A DNA stretch of 60,889 nucleotides, taken from positions 1-60,889 of the forward strand of contig CANQFK010000007.1 of NCBI GenBank assembly GCA_947598585.1, written 5' to 3'. Within the stretch, counting starts at the first letter, position 1. Every line of letters begins with the position of its first letter. Shown piece after piece: positions 45,972-55,676 of this stretch. Source of the DNA: an uncultured Clostridia bacterium. GTDB lineage: Bacteria > Bacillota > Clostridia > Christensenellales > Pumilibacteraceae. Both the position numbers and the translations under genes were made by a program. A model generated the notes under the pieces. It was not told where the DNA came from and did no database searches. It saw only the letters and a program-made list of their open reading frames with translations.

Positions 45972-46000
45972 TTGACAAACTCAAAACATTATAATATAAT
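45972..46000 (+). promoter_or_regulatory. promoter of the hydrogenase gene
   Basis: TTGACA (45972-45977) and TATAAT (45995-46000) are perfect consensus boxes with 17-bp spacing. The predicted start falls on the ATG at 46007. Confidence 0.88.
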
Positions 46001-46006
46001 GAATTT

Positions 46007-47428
46007 ATGGACAGAAAATTCGATACATATGTAGAAAACTTAAAATACAGAGTTTTGCGCGAAGTGGCAAAGCAGGCTTTTGACGGCACCCTCGAAGAGA
46101 ATTTGCCCGAGATCCCGAGGATAATCCATCCCAGCAAGATCCCCACCATGCGCTGCTGTGTTTATAAGGAACGCGCGATACTCAAAAAGCGCGTCAAACT
46201 CGCAATGGGCGGCAACAAGAACAATTCCAATATGATCGAGGTAATAGATATCGCTTGCGACGAATGTCCCGCCGCAGGCTATGAAGTCACGGCGTCGTGT
46301 CGCGGTTGCCTTGCGCACAGATGTCAGAGCGTTTGCCGAATGGATGCCATATCTTTCGATTATGCCCATGCGGCTCATATCGACAAGACAAAGTGCGTCG
46401 AGTGCGGCAAGTGCGCGTCCGTGTGCCCGTTCAATGCTATCGCCAATCGCAAGCGTCCGTGCATTGTCGCTTGCAAAATAGGGGCGATCTCCATAAACGA
46501 GGATAACGTGGCTTCGATAGATACAGACAAATGTATAGAATGCGGCGCGTGCATATATCAATGCCCGTTCGGCGCAATAATGGATAAGTCGTTCATTCTC
46601 AACGTTATAGAACTGTTAAAGGCGGGGACGAAGCCTCTTTATGCCTTGGTCGCGCCCTCGATCTTCAATCAATTTACATACGCTCGCGTCGGTCAGGTCG
46701 TTTCGGGACTGAAAATACTCGGATTTACCGACGTCACCGAAGCCGCGCTCGGAGCCGATATGGTTGCGGAGTCGGAGGCTGCGGAACTTGCCGAAAAGGG
46801 ATTTCTGATAAGTTCGTGCTGTCCCTCGTTCGTGGCATATATCAACAAAAATTTCCCCGAACTTCTTCCTTATGTTTCGCACAATCTTTCGCCTATGGCG
46901 ACCGTCGCTAAGTTCATAAAGGAAAAAGAGCCCGACGCCAAGATCGTATTTATAGGACCTTGCACGTCGAAAAAAGCCGAACGCAATCGCGAAGAGGTGA
47001 GCCCTTATATCGACGAGGTGTTGACGTTTGAAGAACTTCAAGCGCTTTTCGACAGCAGGGATATAGACATTTCCTCGCTTCGCGACGAGGAACTTCTGGA
47101 CGCGTCGTACTACGGCAGGATCTTTGCACGCAGCGGCGGAGTTGCCGAAGCGGTCAAACAAGGGCTGAAAGAGTTAAAGTCGGATTTCCATATCGAGCCG
47201 TGCGTTTGCAACGGCATTTCGGAGTGCCATGCGGCGCTTTTGAGAAAGAGCAAAAACGCTCTCAGCGCGAACTTTATCGAGGGCATGGCGTGCGAGGGCG
47301 GCTGTATGGGCGGCGCGGGCTGCTTGTCCCACGGCGTAAAAAACCTTGCCGAAGCCAACCGATACGGAAAAGACGGCAAGGCGACGATCGCACAAGCCGT
47401 TTCCGATTTGAAAAACAAAAAGCGTTGA
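46007..47428 (+). CDS. monomeric [FeFe] hydrogenase, group B type
   Basis: The 473 residues carry ferredoxin-like cluster motifs at C98/C101/C106/C110, C130/C133/C136/C140 with C152/C156, and C176/C179/C182/C186. The H-cluster domain has L1 SSCCPSF (C271, C272), L2 GPCTSKK (C319) and L3 EGMACEGGCMGG (C429, C433), so all H-cluster cysteines and the proton-relay Cys are present. GPC in place of MPC and the N-terminal layout are those of group B monomeric enzymes of Clostridia. It should couple ferredoxin to H2; direction is unknown. The maturases hydE/F/G are not in the window. The ATG coincides with predicted +1, and no ribosome site is present. Confidence 0.92.
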   Translation: MDRKFDTYVENLKYRVLREVAKQAFDGTLEENLPEIPRIIHPSKIPTMRCCVYKERAILKKRVKLAMGGNKNNSNMIEVIDIACDECPAAGYEVTASCRGCLAHRCQSVCRMDAISFDYAHAAHIDKTKCVECGKCASVCPFNAIANRKRPCIVACKIGAISINEDNVASIDTDKCIECGACIYQCPFGAIMDKSFILNVIELLKAGTKPLYALVAPSIFNQFTYARVGQVVSGLKILGFTDVTEAALGADMVAESEAAELAEKGFLISSCCPSFVAYINKNFPELLPYVSHNLSPMATVAKFIKEKEPDAKIVFIGPCTSKKAERNREEVSPYIDEVLTFEELQALFDSRDIDISSLRDEELLDASYYGRIFARSGGVAEAVKQGLKELKSDFHIEPCVCNGISECHAALLRKSKNALSANFIEGMACEGGCMGGAGCLSHGVKNLAEANRYGKDGKATIAQAVSDLKNKKR

Positions 47429-47525
47429 TCGGCGCAAAAGTCTGCCGCAAAGACGAGAATAATGATTTTTTCGGTCAAATACTAAAAAAATATGTCTGTA
47501 CCCGCATAAAAATCGCTATTTTCAG

Positions 47526-47554
47526 TTGACATTGGCAATTTTAAATACTATAAT
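47526..47554 (+). promoter_or_regulatory. promoter of gdhA
   Basis: TTGACA (47526-47531) and TATAAT (47549-47554) have 17-bp spacing. Confidence 0.88.
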
Positions 47555-47589
47555 AAATCTGCAATTAAAAATTTTCCTATGGAGGATAA

Positions 47590-48948
<1,359 letters not shown>

Positions 48949-48978
48949 TAACAAATTCAAGTTATCTTGTAAAAAGTT

Positions 48979-49008
48979 CCGCTTCGGTAATGCCGAAGCG
49001 GTTTTTTT
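48979..49008 (+). terminator. terminator of gdhA
   Basis: CCGCTTCGG pairs with CCGAAGCGG around TAATG, followed by seven T. Confidence 0.93.
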
Positions 49009-49066
49009 GTAGTCTGCCGCATTGTGAAAAAACTCTTTTTTTGTGTGCTTATCAATTTGCTTTTTA

Positions 49067-49095
49067 TTGACTTAGATCTTGCCATATGATAAAAT
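49067..49095 (+). promoter_or_regulatory. promoter of the GlcNAc/fucose operon
   Basis: TTGACT (49067-49072) and TAAAAT (49090-49095) have 17-bp spacing. The predicted start near 49102 rules out the in-frame ATG at 49079 as cutC start. Confidence 0.7.
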
Positions 49096-49132
49096 ACTTT
49101 ATGAAATTTGCCTATATGGGAGATCATATTTT

Positions 49133-49882
49133 ATGAACGAACCTCTTATCGAAGCATGTGTGGATTCATACGCATCTTGCAAAGCCGCAGCCGACGGAGG
49201 CGCGGACAGATTCGAACTTTGCGCTCATCTTGCGATAGGCGGAGCCACTCCGTCGCATGTCGTTTTCGAACAGGTCAAACGCGACTTCGACGTTAAGATA
49301 AACGTCTTGATCCGTCCGCGTTTCGGAGATTTTTTGTATTCGGATATCGAAATGGAAGAAATGTGCAAAGAGATCGAATTTTTCAGGGACAACGGCGCCA
49401 ACGGAGTGGTGATAGGCGCTCTTACCGAGGACGGCGAACTCGACAAGGAAAAAATGGCGCGCATGATAGATCGCGCAGGCAATATGGACATAACTTTGCA
49501 CCGAGCTTTCGATATGTCGCGCGATCCGTTCGCCACTATGGAAGCTGCTATCGAACTCGGTTGCAAGACCATTCTCACGTCGGGACAGCAATCGGACGTC
49601 GTAAAGGGCAAGGAATTGCTGAAAGAACTTTACGCGCGGGCGAACGGCAGGATAGATATAATGGCGGGCTGCGGAGTGAAGAAATGGAACATTCGCGAGG
49701 TACACGACTATACGGGCATAGTGGTTTTTCACACCACAGGTCGCAAGAAACCTATCGACAGCGGAATGAAATACCGTAAGGATACGGTATTTATGGGCTT
49801 GCCTACATTGTCGGAGTACGAGATATGGCGTACGGACGAACGGGAATTTCGCGAATGCGCGCAGATAGTTCATTCGCTTTAA
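49133..49882 (+). CDS. cutC: CutC-family TIM-barrel protein
   Basis: The 249-residue protein has the CutC signature: EACVDSYASCKAAADGGADRFELC near the start (seen as EACVDS, GGADRFELC), then RPRFGDFLYSD, GANGVVIGAL, TLHRAFDM and LTSGQ. The family was linked to copper homeostasis in E. coli, but its biochemical activity is unsettled; the barrel with conserved Glu, Arg and His looks enzymatic. Here it leads a six-gene amino-sugar operon, which favours a catabolic rather than copper role, by context only. The start at 49133 has GGGAGA upstream and lies after the promoter. Confidence 0.9.
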   Translation: MNEPLIEACVDSYASCKAAADGGADRFELCAHLAIGGATPSHVVFEQVKRDFDVKINVLIRPRFGDFLYSDIEMEEMCKEIEFFRDNGANGVVIGALTEDGELDKEKMARMIDRAGNMDITLHRAFDMSRDPFATMEAAIELGCKTILTSGQQSDVVKGKELLKELYARANGRIDIMAGCGVKKWNIREVHDYTGIVVFHTTGRKKPIDSGMKYRKDTVFMGLPTLSEYEIWRTDEREFRECAQIVHSL

Positions 49883-49896
49883 AACAGGAGGAAATT

Positions 49897-52431
49897 ATGA
49901 TATTTACCCAAAAGACTACGGCGGACATTGATGACGAATTTTATAAATTGCTCGAACTTGCGGGCGAGGATAAGGAAAGAGAAATATTGTCCCGCCTCGG
50001 CGAAGCCGAAAGGACCTATTCGCAGGACGTTATCGTCGCGCTGAAATGGTTGTATGCGCACAGCCCCATGAGCGACATAGCCAATTATGATTTTTCGCTC
50101 TTCCTTTCGTTTGCCGAGCACGGCGTGTTTTTGAGGGAAAATTCGCCGTTTTGCAAGGACGTCCCAGACGATATTTTCCGTTGCTATGTATTGCATGGAC
50201 GCGTTTCGAGCGAAGAATTGTGCGATTGCCGCAAGTTCTTTTACGATCTTTTGCATGGACGCGTAAATGGAATGTCGACGCGCGAGGCGATAATCGAGGC
50301 GAACTATTTCAACGCCGAAAACGTCATGTATGTTTCTACCGACGACAGAACGCTTTCCGCGCTCGGAACGTATTATTCGGCGTTCGGACGATGCGGCGAA
50401 GAGGCGGTTTTCGCAGTCAACGTCTTTCGTTCGCTGGGCATTCCCGCAAGACAGGTGGTCACGCCGCGGTGGGCGCATTGCGACGACAATCACGCCTGGG
50501 TGGAAGTCTGGTGCGAGGGCAGGTGGCATTTTTTGGGCGCGTGCGAGCCGGAAGAAGTGCTCGACAAGGGGTGGTTTACAAATGCGTCGGGGCGCGCCAT
50601 GCTCATACAGGCTACGAGTTTTGACAGTATACCCGGCGAGGAACTTGCCGCACGCCTCGGCATGGCGTACAAATACAACGTTCTGAATACTTACGCTTGC
50701 ACCAAAAGATTGACCGTAAAAGTCACCGACGGCGTCAAGCCGATAAGCGGCGTCAAGGTGTCCTTCGGACTTTTGAACCTTTCGCATATATTCGACGCCG
50801 CCGAGATGACTACCGACGAAAACGGCAAGGCATATATCACTTGCGGGCTGGGCAGCATAAACGTCAAGATAAAAAAAGACGGAATCGTTTGCGAAAAAAT
50901 GGTCTATACGCCCGACGCGGACGAAGTGGAAATGATTTTGGAGCCTCAGCGGATAAATTACGACGTGTGGGAGGACTTTGTTTCCATAGCGCCAGCCGAC
51001 GGTGTGATAAAGGGCGTCAGACCCACCGAGCAGCAAAAGAAGACATGCGCGATCAAGACCGCCGCCGCCAATGAAAAGCGCGCCGAGCGCGTGAAAGCGA
51101 TGTTCGACGAAAACAGAGCAAACGAACTCATTGCAAAATACGGCTACGGGCAGCGGGTGCGCGATATGCTTTACCTAAGCCGCGGGCACTTCGACGATCT
51201 TGTGGGATTTTTGGAGGACGAGGAGTTTGCGCCCGCTTACAAGGAGCGAATACTTGCCACTCTGACGGAAAAGGATATGCGCGACGTCCGTACGGAAGTG
51301 CTTAAAGAGGCTATGGAATATGCGGCTCCTTATGACGACAACAGCGAGATATTCGATAAATACGTTTTATGTCCGCGCGTTTACTTAGAGCATCTTTCCT
51401 TAAACAGAAAGTTCATCGCCGAGTATTTCTCCGAAGAGCGGAAAAAGCTGTTTTTGCGTTCGCCCGAAAAAATATGGGACTATATAAAGAAGAATATCCG
51501 TTACGACGGCTCGATAGAATACGGGCAAGTGACTAAGCCTGTGGGCGCTTTGACGGTGAAAAACGCAAACGCGCTTTCGCAAAAAATACTTTTCGTTTCC
51601 GTTTGCAGAACGCTGGGCATAGCGGCGAGAATGAATCCCGTCACCATGCTTATCGAATACTACGACGGAAAACGATTCGTGCCCGTGGAAATGCCGCAGG
51701 AAAACGACAGCTACATTGTTTTCGAAAAAGGCGATGAAGAATATCAATATTTTGCCGACTTCGCGATAGCCGTGTTTGCAGACGGCGATTATCGCGATCT
51801 CGACCTTTCTTCGCAGACTTGGCAGGGCAATACGCTCGAAGTTCCCGTTATGAGCGGGCAATATCGCGTGATAACGGACAACAGATTGCCAAACGGAAAT
51901 TTGCATTCGAGCAAGTATACTTTTGTGCTTGGCGCGGGCGAAACGAAGAGGATAAAACTTCACAAATTCGCCGCCGACCTCTCCGAAATGTTGTTTGATT
52001 ATGCGCTCGACGACTTCACCGTAAAGGACGGCAGCGGCAAAACGGTTTATGGCAGCCAACTTACCGTGCGCCCGTCCGTGCTCATGTGGCTTGACGAGGG
52101 CACCGAACCGACCGAACATATCCTGAACGAACTGCTCGAAAAAGAGAAAGAATTTGCATCGCTTCCCGTCGATATTTCGTTCATGCTCAAAGGCGCGGGC
52201 TCGCTCAAAAACGAAAAACTTTCAAAGGTGCTCGATACGTTCGGAAACATAAAGGTGTATTACGACTTTGGTAACACGGAGCCGTTGGCGCGCAGATTGT
52301 TCCTCGATCCCGAAAAACTTCCCTTGATAATCGTTTGCGACAAAAAACTCAACGCGGTCTACGCTTGCAGCGGTTACAATGTGGGGAGCGGCGAAATGAT
52401 AGTCAAAATTTGCAGAACTTTGTCGAAATAA
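49897..52431 (+). CDS. large cytoplasmic transglutaminase-like protein, tandem domains
   Basis: This 844-residue protein has no signal peptide. A transglutaminase-like core (about 120-270) has FGRCGEEAVFAVNVFRSLGI (Cys166), DDNHAWVEVW (His199) and FLGACEPEEVLDKGW, whose Glu217 sits where the triad Asp is expected. The fold is shared by transglutaminases, microbial proteases and peptide:N-glycanases. An Ig-like domain follows (about 265-350). A second region near 565-590 repeats the core pattern (LFVSVCRTLGIAAR, YYDGKRFVPV), but Ala stands at the Cys position, so it seems inactive. Start 49897 has AGGAGG 6 bp upstream. In an operon with nagB, nagA and a fucosidase, hydrolysis of imported glycoconjugates is plausible, not shown. 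Confidence 0.82.
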   Translation: MIFTQKTTADIDDEFYKLLELAGEDKEREILSRLGEAERTYSQDVIVALKWLYAHSPMSDIANYDFSLFLSFAEHGVFLRENSPFCKDVPDDIFRCYVLHGRVSSEELCDCRKFFYDLLHGRVNGMSTREAIIEANYFNAENVMYVSTDDRTLSALGTYYSAFGRCGEEAVFAVNVFRSLGIPARQVVTPRWAHCDDNHAWVEVWCEGRWHFLGACEPEEVLDKGWFTNASGRAMLIQATSFDSIPGEELAARLGMAYKYNVLNTYACTKRLTVKVTDGVKPISGVKVSFGLLNLSHIFDAAEMTTDENGKAYITCGLGSINVKIKKDGIVCEKMVYTPDADEVEMILEPQRINYDVWEDFVSIAPADGVIKGVRPTEQQKKTCAIKTAAANEKRAERVKAMFDENRANELIAKYGYGQRVRDMLYLSRGHFDDLVGFLEDEEFAPAYKERILATLTEKDMRDVRTEVLKEAMEYAAPYDDNSEIFDKYVLCPRVYLEHLSLNRKFIAEYFSEERKKLFLRSPEKIWDYIKKNIRYDGSIEYGQVTKPVGALTVKNANALSQKILFVSVCRTLGIAARMNPVTMLIEYYDGKRFVPVEMPQENDSYIVFEKGDEEYQYFADFAIAVFADGDYRDLDLSSQTWQGNTLEVPVMSGQYRVITDNRLPNGNLHSSKYTFVLGAGETKRIKLHKFAADLSEMLFDYALDDFTVKDGSGKTVYGSQLTVRPSVLMWLDEGTEPTEHILNELLEKEKEFASLPVDISFMLKGAGSLKNEKLSKVLDTFGNIKVYYDFGNTEPLARRLFLDPEKLPLIIVCDKKLNAVYACSGYNVGSGEMIVKICRTLSK

Positions 52432-52458
52432 TACGAATAGGACCGAAAGAAGGATATT

Positions 52459-53190
52459 ATGAAAATTTACGTTGCACCCGATTACGAAGAAATGAGCAGG
52501 ATCGCCGCGGATATTGTTGCCGAGCAGATAACGACGGATCCCGAAAGCGTGCTCGGACTTGCCACGGGCTCCACGCCCATAGGCATGTACCGACAATTGT
52601 CGGCGCGCTATGCGGCAAAAAAGCTCGACTTTAATAGGATAAGGACGGTCAACCTCGACGAATACGCGGGATTAAAGCCCGAAAACGAGCAGAGTTACAG
52701 GTATTTCATGCAAAAGAACCTGTTCGATCATATAAATATCGATCCGAAAAACACCCATGTGCCCGACGGCACGGACGTTTCGGACGAGGCGTGCAAAAGG
52801 TACGATCGCCTCATAGAAGATTTGGGCGGAATAGACATTCAGGTGTTGGGGATAGGCCATGACGGACATATCGGATTCAACGAGCCGAGCGACGTCTTTG
52901 AAAAAGGCACGCATGTGACGCAGTTGGACGCGCGCACGATAGCCGCCAACTCCCGCTTCTTTGGATCGAATGACCTTGTGCCGCGCTTTGCCGTCACAAT
53001 GGGCATAAAGACCATAATGCAGGCGAAAAAGATCCTTTTGCTTGTCAGCGGAAAGGACAAGGCGCAAATAATCGACGCGGCGCTCAACGGACCTATTACG
53101 CCCAAGGTGCCCGCGTCGGCGCTTCAACTCCACCGAAATGTCATTCTGGTGGGCGACAAGGACGCTTTGAGCGCGTTCGGGGACGACTGA
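52459..53190 (+). CDS. nagB: glucosamine-6-phosphate deaminase
   Basis: The 243 residues show LGLATGSTPIGMY, VNLDEYAGL, the catalytic loop GIGHDGHIGFNEP and TMGIKTIMQAKKILLL, all standard for NagB, which turns glucosamine-6-P into fructose-6-P and ammonia. GAAGG precedes the ATG, 27 bp after the transglutaminase-like gene. One base separates its stop from the kinase start. Confidence 0.96.
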   Translation: MKIYVAPDYEEMSRIAADIVAEQITTDPESVLGLATGSTPIGMYRQLSARYAAKKLDFNRIRTVNLDEYAGLKPENEQSYRYFMQKNLFDHINIDPKNTHVPDGTDVSDEACKRYDRLIEDLGGIDIQVLGIGHDGHIGFNEPSDVFEKGTHVTQLDARTIAANSRFFGSNDLVPRFAVTMGIKTIMQAKKILLLVSGKDKAQIIDAALNGPITPKVPASALQLHRNVILVGDKDALSAFGDD

Positions 53191-53191
53191 A

Positions 53192-54562
53192 ATGGAACTT
53201 TTCGGAATAAAGATCGAACCCCGCAATATCCCGCCTCTCGACGAGAAATTCATACCCATATATGCATTTAACAAGGCTTATTCGGTCGGAGCGGATAAGC
53301 CGATAAGGATAGCGGTCGAACGGGGCGAGCAGATCGCCACGTTCAACGCGCGCATATACGGAACGCCCGATATGAGAGCCGCCGATGAGTTTTATATAAA
53401 AAGGCTCATCAAAACTTTGCTGTGGGTAAAGGGCGGCTACAAAATTTACACCGACAACGCAAAAGTGTACGATATCGTGAAAAGCTCGTTCGCTCGTGGC
53501 GGCGAGCGCGAATTTGACGCAAAATTCATGTCCGAAGTTTACGAACGCCCCTTTGAAACAGTGCTTACCGACGATATTCCCGCTTTTCGCGATACGGCGA
53601 AAAAGATCGGCGGGCACACAAACGGCTGTCGCATAGGTTTCGACGCGGGCGGGAGCGACAGAAAAGTGAGCGCGGTCATAGACGGAAAGGCTGTGTTTAC
53701 CGAAGAAGTGGTCTGGTACCCCAAACTCAATTCCGATCCGAGTTATCATTACGACGGCATTGTTTCGGCGCTATCTTCTGCTGCCGCGCATTTGCCGCGC
53801 GTGGACGCGGTGGGGATATCCTCCGCGGGAGTGATGATAAACGATCGCGCGATGAAAGCGTCGCTCTTTATCAAGGTCGACGAAAAAAGATACGACAAAG
53901 AGGTCAAGGACATATATCTGCGCGCCGTCAGGGACCTGTTCGGTCCCGTGCCTTGTTCGGTGATAAACGACGGCGACGTGTCCGCGCTCGCTGGCGCCAT
54001 GAGCCTTGACCGAAACAGCGTTCTGGGCATAGCCATGGGCACGAGCGAAGCGGGCGGATTTGTCGACGATTCGGGACGCATAACGGGCTGGCTCAACGAA
54101 CTTGCCTTTGTGCCCGTTGACGCGAGCTTGGACGCGACTTTGGACGAATGGAGCGGCGATATAGGTTGCGGTGCAAAGTATTTTTCGCAGGACGCCGTGA
54201 TAAAACTTGCGCCCGCAGCGGGAATGGAATTGAACGGAAGTTCGCCCGCCGAAAATCTTAAAATCGTTCAGAAGGCTATGGAGGAGGGCAGTAAAGCCGC
54301 CGCGGACATTTATAGGACGATAGGAACGTATCTCGGACACACGCTTGCTTTTTATTATGACTTGTATCATTGCAAAAACGTGCTTTTGTTGGGGCGCGTG
54401 ATGAGCGGCAAGGGCGGCGATCTCATTCTGTCCACCGCAAAAGAGGTCTTGAAAGAATATCCCGAAGTTTACGGAAAAACCGAACCGAGATTGCCCGACG
54501 AAAAATTCAGAAGATTGGGACAATCGGTCACGGCAGCGTCGCTTCCCGAGTTAAAGGAGTAG
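53192..54562 (+). CDS. ROK-like sugar kinase with N-terminal extension (putative GlcNAc kinase)
   Basis: This 456-residue protein has an actin-like ATPase core from about residue 150: phosphate-1 motif IGFDAGGSDRKVSAVIDG, phosphate-2 and catalytic Asp in VINDGDVSALAG, and adenosine-type GIAMGTSEAGGFV. It resembles ROK kinases, but the ROK zinc motif (CxCGxxGC) is absent and there is a 145-residue N-terminal part of unknown fold. Position between nagB and nagA suggests phosphorylation of N-acetylglucosamine (or another hexosamine), supplying nagA. A BadF/BadG-type ATPase is an alternative. Confidence 0.75.
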   Translation: MELFGIKIEPRNIPPLDEKFIPIYAFNKAYSVGADKPIRIAVERGEQIATFNARIYGTPDMRAADEFYIKRLIKTLLWVKGGYKIYTDNAKVYDIVKSSFARGGEREFDAKFMSEVYERPFETVLTDDIPAFRDTAKKIGGHTNGCRIGFDAGGSDRKVSAVIDGKAVFTEEVVWYPKLNSDPSYHYDGIVSALSSAAAHLPRVDAVGISSAGVMINDRAMKASLFIKVDEKRYDKEVKDIYLRAVRDLFGPVPCSVINDGDVSALAGAMSLDRNSVLGIAMGTSEAGGFVDDSGRITGWLNELAFVPVDASLDATLDEWSGDIGCGAKYFSQDAVIKLAPAAGMELNGSSPAENLKIVQKAMEEGSKAAADIYRTIGTYLGHTLAFYYDLYHCKNVLLLGRVMSGKGGDLILSTAKEVLKEYPEVYGKTEPRLPDEKFRRLGQSVTAASLPELKE

Positions 54563-54565
54563 GAC

Positions 54566-55672
54566 ATGCTTATCAAAAACGCAAATATCTTTACGGGCGG
54601 AAATTTCGTCGCGGGCGATATAAGTTTTTCCGACAAAATAGAAAAAATAGGGAAGTCGGACGGCGACGGCATAGACGCGCAAGGCGGTTATGTTATCCCC
54701 GGGCTTGTGGATATCCATACGCACGGCGCAATGGGCGACGACTTTTCGGACGGCGACGTCGACGGCATGGCTCGGCTCGGCTCATTCTATGTTTCACACG
54801 GCGTAACGACCTTTCTCGCCACCACCATGACGCTTGGCGAGCAAACGCTTCTTCGCGCCATGAAAGCCATACGCTCATACGACGGCTCGGGCGCAAAATG
54901 CGGCGGAGTACATCTCGAAGGTCCGTTTTTGAGCTATGCCAAACGCGGCGCGCAGGCGGCGAAAGATCTGCATAAGCCCGACGAAAAAATGTTCGACAGG
55001 CTCAACGATGCGAGCGGCAATTCCATTCGCCTTGTTACGGTCGCACCCGAAGAGGACGGGGCGATGGAATTTATAGAAAAAGTTTCCCGCCGCACGACTG
55101 TTTCAATAGGACATACTTGCGCCGATTATCAGACGGCGATGGCGGCTTTTTCGGCGGGGGCGACGCACGTTACGCACTTGTTCAATGCCATGCCTCCCAT
55201 GTTGCACAGAGCGCCGGGCGTTGTGGGCGCGGCTCTCGACAGCGGGGCGAGCGTGGAACTCATATGCGATGGATTGCACATTCATCAGTCTGTTTTGCGC
55301 GCGGCTCGCAAACTTTTCGGCGACAAGATAAACATTGTGTCCGATTCGCTTCGTCACACGGGCATGCCCGACGGCGAATACGAACTCGGCGGTCAACCGA
55401 TAACTGTAAAAAACGGCAAAGCCACTTTGCATGACGGAACGCTTGCAGGCTCTTCGGTCACGCTTATGGACGAACTGCGAAACGCAGTCGAATTCGGCTT
55501 TTCGTTGCAAGAAGCGGTCTACGCCTGTTCCACTGCGCCCGCAAAGGCGGTGGGGCTCGACGCGGGCATCATAGAAGTGGGACGCAATGCCGACCTTGTT
55601 TTGCTCGATAAGGATCTCGGCATAAAGGCAGTCTATGTGGACGGCAAAGAGCAAAAAATCGCAAAGAGGTAA
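54566..55672 (+). CDS. nagA: N-acetylglucosamine-6-phosphate deacetylase
   Basis: This 368-residue amidohydrolase has GLVDIHTHGAMGDDF (HxH), GVHLEGPFLS with the metal Glu, SIGHT, THLFNAMPPMLHR, CDGLHIH, and the catalytic Asp in IVSDSLRHTGMPDGEY. It removes acetate from GlcNAc-6-P to feed nagB. It follows the kinase by three bases. Length is slightly short of E. coli NagA (382). Confidence 0.96.
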   Translation: MLIKNANIFTGGNFVAGDISFSDKIEKIGKSDGDGIDAQGGYVIPGLVDIHTHGAMGDDFSDGDVDGMARLGSFYVSHGVTTFLATTMTLGEQTLLRAMKAIRSYDGSGAKCGGVHLEGPFLSYAKRGAQAAKDLHKPDEKMFDRLNDASGNSIRLVTVAPEEDGAMEFIEKVSRRTTVSIGHTCADYQTAMAAFSAGATHVTHLFNAMPPMLHRAPGVVGAALDSGASVELICDGLHIHQSVLRAARKLFGDKINIVSDSLRHTGMPDGEYELGGQPITVKNGKATLHDGTLAGSSVTLMDELRNAVEFGFSLQEAVYACSTAPAKAVGLDAGIIEVGRNADLVLLDKDLGIKAVYVDGKEQKIAKR

Positions 55673-55676
55673 AACG

